Below, in pieces: positions 9,017 to 17,968 of a stretch of DNA of 64,000 nucleotides. A model generated the notes under the pieces. The model was not told where the DNA came from, ran no database searches, and was given only the letters and a program-made list of their open reading frames with translations. Source of the DNA: Amazonocrinis nigriterrae CENA67 (GTDB taxonomy: Bacteria > Cyanobacteriota > Cyanobacteriia > Cyanobacteriales > Nostocaceae). Where the stretch lies: contig NZ_JAECZC010000013.1 in the NCBI RefSeq assembly GCF_016056305.1, positions 90,717-154,716 of the forward strand, in the 5' to 3' direction. Numbering within the stretch: position 1 is the first letter of the stretch; every line of letters starts with the position of its first letter. A program made the translations under genes and the position numbers.

Positions 9017-9368
9017 CTTTATTGCCCTTAAAACTGACTTTTTTACGCTAATGTTATTTAACTTGAGTTTGATGAGTACTTTTATGATCTTTCCTCTAAT
9101 CCCTCTTCTAAAAGGCTAAACATTACCCGGATGTTTCTATAAATTTACCAGAGCGATCGCTCTGGTAAACTCGAAGCCTAAAAGCTGCGTTGTCTACTCT
9201 CAATGAATTTGAGTTTGGCTAAAAAAATCAATAAGTGGAATTACAAGTGCAAAAGCTTGTATATGCGATTTTTAAGATTATATTGCGCTTTTTTCCACTG
9301 GTAATTGACTCTTTGCCCTTTACCTCTTCACCATTTTATTGATTATTTTCATAATTTGTAGACTTGCC
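9017..9368. other. Intergenic region with a HIP1-centred 26-bp palindrome
   Basis: There is no gene in these 352 bp. At 9144-9169 lies a perfect palindrome (arms TTTACCAGAGCGA/TCGCTCTGGTAAA) centred on GCGATCGC. It sits downstream of the minus-strand aroK gene and might act as its terminator, though no T-tract follows. Confidence 0.5.
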
Positions 9369-9935
9369 TTAATTATTGCGATCGCCCTCATGGTGCGAAT
9401 CAGGCTGTTTTAAAACGCTGGGAATCGCCTCCATAACTTTATTGGCGATTTCTTCGGGTGTTTCTCCCTCGCGGAGGATGATGTGTAAATCGGCTTGGGC
9501 GTAGAGTGGTTTACGTTGTTCGAGAAGCGATCGCAGTTTGCCCTTGGGGTCAGGATCTTGTAATAGTGGTCTTGTGGTATCCTCTGCTAAACGGTTGTAA
9601 AGTAACTCTAATGGTGCATCTAGCCACACAATTAAACCGTGGTGCAGATAACTCCAGTTTTCTCGCCGCATAACTATACCCCCGCCAGTTGCTATGGTCA
9701 ACTCTTTACGCGCACAAACTTGTGCTAATACATCGCTTTCCAACTGGCGAAACGCCGCTTCTCCTTCTTCGGCAAATAGCTGATTGATAGATCTTCCTGC
9801 TAATTTAACAATTAAATCATCTGTATCTAAATATGTATAACCTAAACGCTTTGCGAGTAAATCTCCTACCGTAGACTTACCAACGCCCATCATCCCAATT
9901 AAATACAGATTAACTCCTCGCAATAAGCTGTTCAC
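9369..9935 (-). CDS. aroK: Shikimate kinase
   Basis: This 188-residue P-loop kinase phosphorylates shikimate at the 3-hydroxyl in the aromatic amino acid pathway. It shows Walker A GMMGVGKST (residues 14-22), the shikimate-binding DTDD (residues 38-41), FRQLE, ATGGGIV, the LID-region arginines TTRPLL, and the QRKPLYAQAD adenine-binding segment. Start is a GTG at 9935. It is monocistronic. Confidence 0.95.
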   Translation of the reverse strand: MNSLLRGVNLYLIGMMGVGKSTVGDLLAKRLGYTYLDTDDLIVKLAGRSINQLFAEEGEAAFRQLESDVLAQVCARKELTIATGGGIVMRRENWSYLHHGLIVWLDAPLELLYNRLAEDTTRPLLQDPDPKGKLRSLLEQRKPLYAQADLHIILREGETPEEIANKVMEAIPSVLKQPDSHHEGDRNN

Positions 9936-10490
9936 TAGTCACTTCACTCCAGTTATCAGTTATCAGTTGTGTTCACTCCTAACTTTAATATCATGTCCGT
10001 TTAATTACTTGTATAAAACCGAAGAACCCCACTCCGCTAAAGCTATGCTTTCTTAGGTAAGTTTTTAACGATTCTTCTATGAAAGCAGAATAAATAAAAG
10101 ATGAATTTCTAACGAATTTAATAACTGTCGTTAGGTGACTTGGCAGTTGTTGCTTAAGTATCTTTGGGCTTAACAGAAATTTTATAAAGCTTGTTTGAAA
10201 CTTTAAGCGAATAAAATCTGTCTATACAAATCAATAAGACTCGTTCTCTGGTGGATAAATTTTAGATGTACACAATACTGTGTTTTCAACAGCACAATAT
10301 CTCACTTCTAAAATTTAGTTGCAGCAAGCTCTAATCAAAAACTGTTGGAGTGCAAGGTGTAAAATATGACTGTATTTTTGATTATTGCACAAAAAAGTTT
10401 TGTTAACTTGAAGGTTCAGACGCAAAAACCACTGCATATCCCACCTGAGTCAGCACCAATCAATCAATGTGGTATGTGAGAGGCATCACC
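9936..10490. other. Long intergenic region without a recognisable gene
   Basis: This is 555 bp of AT-rich sequence between divergent transcription units (aroK leftward, the small protein rightward), so it should contain promoters for both. A short TTATCAGTTATCAGTTG repeat lies at about 9953-9968. No RNA gene or binding site was identified. Confidence 0.4.
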
Positions 10491-10685
10491 ATGACTCGAA
10501 TTCGTGACGTTGTGCAACAAGCTTTAGCAAGTGGCTATTTGACGGTAGAAGCAGAAAATCAGCTACGGCATCTATTAACTACCCGGTATGACCTGGAAGA
10601 TTTTAATGCTTTCATGACTTTGCAGGAAGCGGCCATGAACGGTAAGGTTAAGCAACAGTCCCGTGAGGAGTGTAGCATTAAATAA
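10491..10685 (+). CDS. Small conserved cyanobacterial protein, function unknown
   Basis: This is a 64-residue hydrophilic protein (MTRIRDVVQQALASGYL...). It contains a helical segment with LTVEAENQLRHLLTTRYDLEDFNAFMTLQEAAMNGKV. I prefer the ATG at 10491 because GAGAGG sits at the right distance upstream; an in-frame ATG lies at 10467. The pattern resembles small proteins widespread in cyanobacteria, but I cannot name a function. It stands alone. Confidence 0.6.
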   Translation: MTRIRDVVQQALASGYLTVEAENQLRHLLTTRYDLEDFNAFMTLQEAAMNGKVKQQSREECSIK

Positions 10686-10784
10686 TACCATTTGGGATTG
10701 AGGATTTGAGATTTGGGATTGGAAATTAGCTTCTGTATCTGAGTTTCGTCAATCCATCTGCCGTAATTATTTTTTATTTTGGTA
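10686..10784. repeat. Possible miniature element with TACCA/TGGTA ends
   Basis: A 99-bp stretch begins TACCATTTGG directly after the stop codon of the small protein gene and ends TTTTGGTA. It is flanked by TAA on both sides (10683-10685 and 10785-10787). The inverted match is only 5 bp, so this is a weak candidate for the TACC-ended family seen elsewhere in the window. If it is real, the stop codon lies in the target duplication. Confidence 0.3.
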
Positions 10785-10874
10785 TAATATAGTGCATACA
10801 ACTACTACCTATTTTCCATGTCTCAAATCCTTACCAAATGCTAATAAAAAATTACATGCAGCACTACTAGACCT

Positions 10875-11576
10875 TCATTTACGCGATCGCTTGTCTTCAT
10901 CTTCAAAATCATCGTCATCGAAAAATGACCAGTCGTCATCATCGGTGTTATCGGCTTGATTGGTAGGCGGTGGTTGATAAGGTGGGATGATTACCCGATA
11001 ATCGGCATCGTACACAGATTCTGCTTTTCCCACCGCAGTATTTTTTGGCTCACGGTAGCTATAGGAATAGACTGAACCAGACTGAGAACTGCTTTTAGGT
11101 TCTTGTTGACGTTCGTAAGTTTGAGAGTCTCGAAACGGTTGAGTTTTAGTACCAGAGTTGGGCGCATCTGTGGGATTTTCGTCAAAGTCCCAATCATCGT
11201 TGTTGCGGTTTGTCTCCCAATCATCAAATTCTTCATTGTTAGCGTACTCTGTTTTACTAGCTGGCGGTGGAGGACTGTTAGGGCGCGGTGTGGGTTCTTC
11301 TCGGCGGGTAGCTTTTGTCCGAGGTGAAGCTGCTGTTGACCTGAACGGAGTTTGGCGTTGTTTAACAAAATAACTTGATAATTTAAACAAGGTACTAATT
11401 AATACAGAAGTTAAAGCTCCAGCAGTAGTACTAAATAAAATCCACATTGCCAGTGGTAATGGTTGAGTTCGCATCCCCAAAAATACTAAAGATAAGACAG
11501 GCGACCAATTTTGAACTAACAACAGTGTTAGTCCTCCCAGAACAGCCATCAACAAAATTAAGCGAATTACAGCCAT
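10875..11576 (-). CDS. LapA/DUF1049-like membrane protein with acidic tail
   Basis: This 233-residue protein has two N-terminal membrane helices (LILLMAVLGGLTLLLVQNW and LPLAMWILFSTTAGALTSVLI), matching the short LapA-type module. A long disordered, Pro/Asp-rich cytoplasmic region ends in a DDDD-rich tail (DDDDWSFFDDDDFEDED). LapA-domain proteins are linked to envelope lipopolysaccharide assembly in proteobacteria; that role is not shown here. It is conserved in style with cyanobacterial proteins of unknown function. Confidence 0.6.
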   Translation of the reverse strand: MAVIRLILLMAVLGGLTLLLVQNWSPVLSLVFLGMRTQPLPLAMWILFSTTAGALTSVLISTLFKLSSYFVKQRQTPFRSTAASPRTKATRREEPTPRPNSPPPPASKTEYANNEEFDDWETNRNNDDWDFDENPTDAPNSGTKTQPFRDSQTYERQQEPKSSSQSGSVYSYSYREPKNTAVGKAESVYDADYRVIIPPYQPPPTNQADNTDDDDWSFFDDDDFEDEDKRSRK

Positions 11577-11854
11577 AACAAAGGATCAAGAATGAAGGAT
11601 CAAGGATGAAGGCTGAAGGCTGAATAATTTCTACTTCAGACTTCATCCTAGCCTACTAGTTCACCACGCAAATTTTGACAGGTGAAGACTGGGGAAAGGG
11701 AAAAGGGGAAAGGGAAAGAAATTAAAAACATGCGCCCCTTTTTCCCTTACCCTTTCCCCCGCCTGCCAAAAAGATTTTGACAGGCTACTACCCTTCTTTG
11801 AACGCCTGACGGCGAACAGCAAGCCGCCCTTCAGGCGTCTACACGCTTCATACT
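11577..11854. repeat. AAGGATCAAGGATGAAGG repeats and purine-rich inverted repeat
   Basis: ATGAAGG-type repeats lie at 11581-11646. They are followed by GGGAAAGGGAAAAGG and its complement (CCCTTACCCTTTCCCC) around 11691-11760. Near 11800-11840 there is an ACGCCTGA ... TCAGGCGT arm pair. No coding sequence is credible. Confidence 0.6.
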
Positions 11855-12475
11855 CTAACGATGACCTTGCCATCGCTGAAGAGGGATGCAGTCAATATCT
11901 AGTTGATCTAAAGCACGAGCAACGACAAAATCAACTAAATCTTCGATGGTTTGAGGATTATGATACCAAGCCGGAATTGCAGGCACAACTCTGACTCCAG
12001 TTTCTGCCAAAGTCGTTAAGTTTCGTAGGTGAATCAGGCTAAAAGGAGTTTCACGAGGAACAATAACCAACTTCCGCCCTTCCTTGAGTTGCACATCCGC
12101 AGCCCTTTCGAGTAAGTCGGAACTCAAGCCGACTGCTAGCTTAGCCACTGTACTCATACTGCATGGCATGATAATCATCCCCAAGGTACGAAACGAACCA
12201 CTAGCGATATTGGCTCCGACATCACTCCAAGGATGGCAACGTAATTTACCTGCAAGAGTTACTCCAGCTTGCTCTCGCCAGAATTGTTCTTGCGCTGTTG
12301 GTTCTGCTGGCATTCGGATATCCTGTTCCGCTTGCCAAACCATGTATGTTGATTTAGAAGCTACTAGTTCAATTTCATAGTTCGCTGTGAGCAGATATTT
12401 CAGAGCGCGAACAGCGTAAATTAAACCAGATGCACCTGATACGCCTAGTATAAGAGGCTTGGTGGAATGTGACAT
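11855..12475 (-). CDS. UbiX-type flavin prenyltransferase
   Basis: This protein of about 206 residues starts MSHSTKPLILGVSGASGLIYAVRAL, with the FMN-binding GxSGAS motif near the N-terminus. It continues with IIMPCSMSTVAKLAVGLSSDLLERAADVQLKEGRKLVIVPRETPFS, diagnostic of the UbiX/Pad1 family that makes prenylated FMN for UbiD decarboxylases. No ubiD gene is adjacent. An upstream in-frame ATG at 12571 is rejected because the extra 32 residues are encoded by GGGGATT/GGGCAT short repeats. Confidence 0.88.
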   Translation of the reverse strand: MSHSTKPLILGVSGASGLIYAVRALKYLLTANYEIELVASKSTYMVWQAEQDIRMPAEPTAQEQFWREQAGVTLAGKLRCHPWSDVGANIASGSFRTLGMIIMPCSMSTVAKLAVGLSSDLLERAADVQLKEGRKLVIVPRETPFSLIHLRNLTTLAETGVRVVPAIPAWYHNPQTIEDLVDFVVARALDQLDIDCIPLQRWQGHR

Positions 12476-12598
12476 GTGGGGATTGGGGATTGGGGATTGG
12501 GCATGGGGCATGGGGTATGAGGCATTGGGCATGGGTTTAGTTATTCTCCCCTCATCCCCCCATCTCCCCATCTCCCTAGTCCCCAGTCCCCAGTCCCT
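12476..12598. repeat. GGGGATT/GGGCAT short repeats forming the ubiX leader
   Basis: Tandem GGGGATT, GGGGCAT and CCCCATCT units fill the entire space between the RNB-family gene stop and the UbiX-type start codon. The leader of that gene is therefore repeat-derived and shows no ribosome-binding site. Confidence 0.75.
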
Positions 12599-14953
12599 TT
12601 ATTCATCATCAGCATAGGGTTCTAAATCGTCAGGCTCAATATCGTTTGGTAAATAGATATCTGAGACATCACCGTTGATACCGCCAATACCCAAGCCTTT
12701 GGCTACTCCATCGCTACCGACTGTGACTAAATCAATTTGCTGGCGATAGTAATCTACGCTTTTTACTTGTACAGCTACGCGATCGCCTAGTCTATAAGAA
12801 GCACGATTTTTGCGGCCAAATAGTGCCTGTTGTCTGGCGCGATATTCATACCAGTCATCTTTGAGGGAACTGACGTGTACCAGTCCTTCTACTCGTAGAG
12901 GTATGCTGGGATTGCTGGCTACTTTTGTCTCTGCTGCTGGTACTTCAATTTCCACAAAAAAGCCATAGGATTGTACACCAGTAATTACGCCTTGAAACAC
13001 CTGACCGATGCGCTGTTTCATCAGCTGGGCTTTTTGCAAGCCTGCTAAATCGGCTTCGGCTTCTTGGACTTCTTTTTCTCGGTCGTTAATTTGGATAATT
13101 ACCCTTGTTAAATCGCTTTGCAGTTCTTGTTGCAATTCTGGAGGTAAGACGTTCCAGTTGATTTCGATGTGGCTAGAGGAGTGGCGCAGGTTAACTCGTT
13201 CTTTAACACGGGTGTTGCGGCGATCGCGTCCGTGTTCTAATAGTTGATAGTACACTCTTTGCATGAGCAAATCTGAATAACGCCGCAATGGGGCAGTACA
13301 GTGAGTATATTGCTGTAGTGCTAAACCAAAGTGAGGGCCTTTAGTTGTGCTGTACGCCGCTGGCTTGAGTGTATCCTGCAATAAATATGTCAAAACTTGC
13401 TCTGATGGCGATTCGGCAAAAGCTCTGGTTAATTGCTGATAATCAAGTGGTTGGATATCTACTTCTGGTTCTAGTGACAGTTCCACGCCTAAATTGATTG
13501 CCAATTTCAGCATTTCTTGCACATCTTCAGGGTCGGGTGTGCCTTGGACTCGCCAAATAGCGGGAACACCTAACGCGTTTAAATGAGTTGCCATTAGTTC
13601 ATTGACTAATAGTACCAACTCTGTTAAAAGAGAGCGCACAGGCAAGTCATTTACGACTACAGCCCCTAAAATTCCTTCATCATAGTAGGGGTTTTGGCTA
13701 GAAGGCAGATTCAATTGCAAGCTACCACGATCTAACCGCAGCTGTTTGACTGCTTTATACAATTTGCCTAACTCTTGTAGCAATTGGACTACTTGTTCAG
13801 ATTCATGTTCTGATTGACCGTCTAGAATTGCTTCTGCTTGTTCTTTGCTAACTGAGGCTTTAACGTTAATAACGCTGGGTTGGATTTCCCAATCTAATAC
13901 ATCTCCCGATTCTGGATCGATTGTAATCAAGAAAGAGATGGCTAGGCGATCGCTTCCCACTACTAAAGCACAGCGTTCTGCCACGGTGTCGGGCAACATC
14001 GGCAGTAATAATTCTCCTAGATATACTGACCTACCCCGCTTGAGTGCTTCTCTATCTAGGGGTTCATCTGGTTGCACGTAGTGAGAAACATCGGCAATGT
14101 GAAAACCTAAAACCCAATTGCCGGTGACAGTTTTTTCCAAGCTCAAAGCATTTTCAATTGCCTTGGTATCACCGTTTACCCCTGTGATGGTGAAGGTAAA
14201 TAATTTCCGTAAATCTAGTTTATTTTTCAGGTCTGCTTTCAGCAATTTTTTGGGCAATTTTGCTGCTGCATCTAGCACTGAAGGGGGGAAATTACGGGCT
14301 AAATCGTGTTTGCATGTGACTAAATCAATATCAGCAGCAGCTTCGGCATCGCTACCGAGAATTTGCACTACTCGCCCCAATGGAGGATACTGTGCTAAGG
14401 GGTAACGCAAAACTTCTACATGGGCCAGGTGGTCGAGTGCTTCTTCTAATTTCATGCCGTTTGTTTGCAGTTTGAGTTCAAACAGCAATCGATCATCTAA
14501 AGGTACTGCCCGAAAACCGTTTTCTACCTGTTTAATTCGTGCTAGTAAAGTGTGATTAGAACGTTCTAAAATCAGCTTGACTTCTCCTTCTGGAGAACGG
14601 CGACGACTACCTTCTTTAAGAACTCTTACCAAAACGCGATCGCCATTCCAAGCATTACTCAGATGACTTTCGCGGATATAAATATCCTCAGCACCTTCCA
14701 CATCTTGAATGGCAAAGCAAAAGCCTTTACTAGAACAACGCAATTTTGCTTCGATCATTCCTTCTTCTGTAACGCGCCGATACTTGCCGCGTTCTTTCAC
14801 TAAAATGCCAATTTTTTCTAGTACTTCTAAGGCAATGTGAAGTTTTTGTAAACTAAATTCGTCCTCGCAACCAAGTTTTTTTTCTAAAACTTTGCGAGCT
14901 ACCAATTTATCGTCTGTAAAATTGGCAAGGAGTGTAGCGATTGAAAATTCCAT
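12599..14953 (-). CDS. RNase II/R-family (RNB) protein lacking catalytic aspartates, Zam-like
   Basis: This 784-residue protein has N-terminal cold-shock-like RNA-binding domains, a central RNB domain (about residues 240-570) and a C-terminal S1 domain (GQVFQGVITGVQSYGFFVEIE). RNB landmarks are present: WVLGFHIADVSHYVQPDEPLD, GRSVYLGELLLPMLPD, HCTAPLRRYSDLLMQR. But the metal-binding motif, normally TID(x5)RDFDDA, reads TITGVNGDTKAIENA, so the four aspartates that bind magnesium in RNase R are replaced by T, A/K, E and N. Exonuclease activity is therefore doubtful. It may instead be the cyanobacterial Zam-type (acetazolamide-resistance) RNB protein; that name rests on recollection of the family. 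Confidence 0.8.
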   Translation of the reverse strand: MEFSIATLLANFTDDKLVARKVLEKKLGCEDEFSLQKLHIALEVLEKIGILVKERGKYRRVTEEGMIEAKLRCSSKGFCFAIQDVEGAEDIYIRESHLSNAWNGDRVLVRVLKEGSRRRSPEGEVKLILERSNHTLLARIKQVENGFRAVPLDDRLLFELKLQTNGMKLEEALDHLAHVEVLRYPLAQYPPLGRVVQILGSDAEAAADIDLVTCKHDLARNFPPSVLDAAAKLPKKLLKADLKNKLDLRKLFTFTITGVNGDTKAIENALSLEKTVTGNWVLGFHIADVSHYVQPDEPLDREALKRGRSVYLGELLLPMLPDTVAERCALVVGSDRLAISFLITIDPESGDVLDWEIQPSVINVKASVSKEQAEAILDGQSEHESEQVVQLLQELGKLYKAVKQLRLDRGSLQLNLPSSQNPYYDEGILGAVVVNDLPVRSLLTELVLLVNELMATHLNALGVPAIWRVQGTPDPEDVQEMLKLAINLGVELSLEPEVDIQPLDYQQLTRAFAESPSEQVLTYLLQDTLKPAAYSTTKGPHFGLALQQYTHCTAPLRRYSDLLMQRVYYQLLEHGRDRRNTRVKERVNLRHSSSHIEINWNVLPPELQQELQSDLTRVIIQINDREKEVQEAEADLAGLQKAQLMKQRIGQVFQGVITGVQSYGFFVEIEVPAAETKVASNPSIPLRVEGLVHVSSLKDDWYEYRARQQALFGRKNRASYRLGDRVAVQVKSVDYYRQQIDLVTVGSDGVAKGLGIGGINGDVSDIYLPNDIEPDDLEPYADDE

Positions 14954-15933
14954 GCAGTGAACCGACCTTTGGTCAAAACATCATTTTTCGTTGAATCTGG
15001 TTCTTTCCTGTATACCTCATGGCTTACAGATACTAGCTGGAAACGAATTGCCCTGAGGCAGGGGTTGCTGTTCCAGAGAGGGAAGCCGACCCTGAAACTT
15101 CTCACTGCACGACAATTTCAGAGTAGCTTGGGTTCAAGTTTCTTTACTTAACCAAACTTATAAAGTACACCTGAGTTGAATTTTCGCCCACTAAGTAATT
15201 ACGCGACGGGTTTTTGAGAGGCTGGGTTATTATAAGTCTCCACGCTGCCCAAAAGCGCTATCAGGGGAAACTACAGGTGTTTGGTTGTCTAGTTTAGAGG
15301 TACTTTGACGCCATGAGACTCTGATTTTTAACTGGGAGAAACTGCCAATAAACCCAATTTTCCCACATGTAGAATCGGTAACAATTGGTTAAGCAGCTTA
15401 ACAAGCAGTGAGGGCGAACCTTATCTCCATTATTGTAGATTTAGAGCGCACTTCCAGGAAATAGTTCCGGATATAGAATTGGGTAAATAGTATAGCATTG
15501 AAGGGCAGATCACCTAGAGTCTATCAGCAGTAGCCAAGCAGTAGTCAAAAATTAACTCCAAAAATCGCTACTGCTACAATTAGGATACAAGCAAGAGGTA
15601 CAAGTAGCAGCTTGCAACCTATTGGACGCCCTTAATTTTCACCATTGTTCCTTTTGCTAATTATTGCCCTCAGTGATCATTTCAAATCTAGCAAAACTTT
15701 TTGACTAGGGATTTCCAACAAAATAATTATCTATCTTGTGGCATGGGTGTCCTCACCCGTTCCAGTGTTCAGGGCGTCCAGAATGTCCAACGCCCCAAGA
15801 AAATTGGGATATTTGTTTATTTGGAAGTCCTTTAACTCGGATGCTAGAAAATATCAACAGGGGGCGATAATTAATCGAAACAAACACATAGCATCAACCC
15901 CTTTATTCAACGAGTTAGATTGGTGGCAGTATT
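14954..15933. other. Long intergenic region between divergent genes
   Basis: About 980 bp separate the leftward RNB-family gene and the rightward gene at 15934. I see no tRNA, no ribosomal-protein gene and no strong hairpin. Several reading frames of 60-80 codons occur but look like chance. The region must hold both promoters and is long enough for an unrecognised small RNA. Confidence 0.4.
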
Positions 15934-16806
15934 ATGTTGGCTCAATTCCAGAGCTTGTATCCCAACGGTAATCTGATTTCTGAATTAGTACAAATTTTTC
16001 AAGGAAAATTTATTGTTCGGGCAAGCGTACAAATTGAAGGTGTAACCCGCGCTACTGGTATGGCAGCAGCAGAAACCATTGAAGCAGCAGAAGACCAAGC
16101 CAGAACTAGGGCACTGATGGTTTTGGGAATAACTAATTCGCCACAGGCGACGGTAGCAATTCCACCAAAAACAACATCTCAAGTGCAGCCAAGTCCTGCC
16201 TTGAACACGACAAACACAACAGTTGGATTTCGTGAATCTACTTATCCATCTACAAAAGATGCAGATGTTGGCAGTAGTCACTGGTCTTTGAGCAGTGGTC
16301 AAGAAATATCAATACCGTCATTTCAAGAAGATAATTTTAACTCAGATATTGTCACAACTGACACGCGTAGCGCTGCTAAAAGCGAGATTCATAACCAAGA
16401 TTTAAGCCAAAGTTTGCCTCTGACTAACAACCAGGAGATAGAATTCGATACTCCAGTTAAAAATTTAGAAACCATTTCTGACAACCAGCCAGAAACTCCA
16501 CTTTTTTCAGGAGGTTTGGCCAGTAATGTCACACCATTTACACCCCGCAATTATAGTTCTCAAGAAAATGTGAGTCCTCACACTGCCACAGGGAAGAAAA
16601 AGAAGAAAACTGAACCAGTGAATTTATCTGATGTCATTGCTAAAACCGATGTTCAAATTGAACGCTTAGGCTGGACGAAAGAGCAGGGACGAGAATATCT
16701 CAAAAAAACCTATGGTAAGTTGGGGCGGTCTTTACTCAGTGAGGAAGAATTGTTAGATTTCTTAAGATACTTGGAATCTCAGCCAGATCCAGTAGCGGGA
16801 TTTTGA
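15934..16806 (+). CDS. Conserved cyanobacterial protein of unknown function
   Basis: This 290-residue protein has two conserved ends joined by a disordered Ser/Thr/Asn-rich middle (about residues 70-215) with a KKKKK stretch. The N-terminus (about 65 residues) reads LISELVQIFQGKFIVRASVQ, then GVTRATGMAAAETIEAAEDQARTRALMVLG. Its strand-then-EAAEDQAR-helix pattern recalls single-strand-annealing (Rad52-like) proteins, but this is only suggestive. The C-terminus (GWTKEQGREYLKKTYGK, LLSEEELLDFLRYLESQ) looks like a small helical binding module. Start is the ATG at 15934 preceded by GGTGG. Confidence 0.6.
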   Translation: MLAQFQSLYPNGNLISELVQIFQGKFIVRASVQIEGVTRATGMAAAETIEAAEDQARTRALMVLGITNSPQATVAIPPKTTSQVQPSPALNTTNTTVGFRESTYPSTKDADVGSSHWSLSSGQEISIPSFQEDNFNSDIVTTDTRSAAKSEIHNQDLSQSLPLTNNQEIEFDTPVKNLETISDNQPETPLFSGGLASNVTPFTPRNYSSQENVSPHTATGKKKKKTEPVNLSDVIAKTDVQIERLGWTKEQGREYLKKTYGKLGRSLLSEEELLDFLRYLESQPDPVAGF

Positions 16807-17037
16807 ATTGGGGACTGGGGAACTCGGGGCCCCCACGACCGAAGGGAGTGGGGATTAGGCAATGGGGACTGGGTAATGGGTAATGGGTGATGGGTAGTGG
16901 GCCAGATGTGATGACTAATAGTAGAATCCAATTCCCAATTACCAATTACCAATTACCAATTCCCAATTCCCAATCCCTAATCCCCAGTACCTTTTACTAC
17001 CTAGTCTCTAAACAGAGGAATGCCACCATCATTGATC
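16807..17037. repeat. Cluster of GGGTAATGG/CCAATTA short repeats
   Basis: Downstream of the previous gene come GGGGACTGGGG, a GGGGCCCCCACGACCGAAGGGAG block also found near 54627, GGGTAATGGGTAATGGG units, and finally CCAATTACCAATTA and CCCAATTCCCAAT units to about 16990. Opposite-strand units lie close together, so the transcript can fold. Confidence 0.75.
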
Positions 17038-17040
17038 AGT

Positions 17041-17078
17041 TAAAAACCCCCACCTAACATACCCAAGGAGGGGGTGTA
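17041..17078 (-). terminator. Rho-independent terminator of the pst operon
   Basis: Read on the minus strand, ACCCCC(TCC) ... (AGGT)GGGGGT forms a GC-rich hairpin followed immediately by TTTTTA, 33 bp after the pstB stop codon. Confidence 0.75.
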
Positions 17079-17110
17079 GTAATTATATTTCGATATTTCG
17101 CCGCGACTTA

Positions 17111-17917
17111 TTAACCAAATCTACCGCTGACGTAATCTCTCGTGTCTTGTTGTTTCGGATTGTTAAAAATTACTTCTGTTGAGTCATATTCTACTAAATA
17201 GCCGCTACGATTTCCTTTTTCTGTAGTCTGCACATTGAAAAAGGCAGTCATGTCAGAAACGCGTGCGGCTTGTTGCATGTTGTGGGTGACGATGACAATC
17301 GTATACTGCTCTTTGAGTTCGTGAATCAGTTCTTCAACTCTGAGGGTAGAAATAGGGTCTAAAGCAGAGCAAGGTTCATCCATCAGTATAATTTCAGGTT
17401 GCACTGCGATCGCCCGCGCAATACACAATCTTTGTTGTTGTCCACCAGACAAAGACAAACCACTTTGCTTTAGTTTATCTTTGACTTCATCCCACAAAGC
17501 TGCTTGGCGCAAACTCCTCTCTACCAGTTCATCCATGTTACCTTTGTAGCCGTTGATTCTGGCACCAAAAGCTATATTTTCATAGATTGATTTGGGGAAA
17601 GGATTAGGTCTTTGAAACACCATACCAATGCGACGACGTACTTCTACGGGGTCGATTTCAGGTGCATACAAGTTTTTCTCGTAATAATAAACTTTACCTT
17701 CTGCCCTAAATGACTCAATTAAGTCATTCAAACGATTATAGCATCGCAGTAACGTACTTTTACCACAACCAGAAGGGCCAATAAAGGCTGTAGCTTTGTG
17801 CTTCGGGATATCTAGCCAAACATCCCGCACAGCCAAGAAGTTGCCGTAGTAGATATTCAGGTTTTCTGTACGTAAAACAGTGTCTGTGCTATTCGCGGTG
17901 CTAGTGTTGGTAGCCAT
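17111..17917 (-). CDS. pstB: Phosphate ABC transporter ATP-binding protein
   Basis: This 268-residue ATPase has Walker [10 protein letters not shown] (near residue 43), Q-loop [17 protein letters not shown], signature [14 protein letters not shown] and Walker [16 protein letters not shown], with the switch His in VTHNMQQA. The NPFP motif after the Q-loop is typical of PstB. It energises phosphate import through PstC/PstA at the inner membrane. It is the last gene of pstSCAB, 51 bp after pstA. Confidence 0.97.
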   Translation of the reverse strand: MATNTSTANSTDTVLRTENLNIYYGNFLAVRDVWLDIPKHKATAFIGPSGCGKSTLLRCYNRLNDLIESFRAEGKVYYYEKNLYAPEIDPVEVRRRIGMVFQRPNPFPKSIYENIAFGARINGYKGNMDELVERSLRQAALWDEVKDKLKQSGLSLSGGQQQRLCIARAIAVQPEIILMDEPCSALDPISTLRVEELIHELKEQYTIVIVTHNMQQAARVSDMTAFFNVQTTEKGNRSGYLVEYDSTEVIFNNPKQQDTRDYVSGRFG

Positions 17918-17968
17918 AAATGGTCTAGTGTAAATTTCGGGGATGAAAAATGCGCCCTGGTCAAATTG

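Noticed and set aside
14954..15933. A known structured RNA (RNase P RNA, tmRNA, SRP RNA, 6S RNA) in the long spacer
   Set aside because: None of the conserved core motifs of these RNAs was found on either strand.
15738..15971. 77-codon frame overlapping the 15934 gene
   Set aside because: It overlaps the better supported gene in another frame and has no recognisable pattern.
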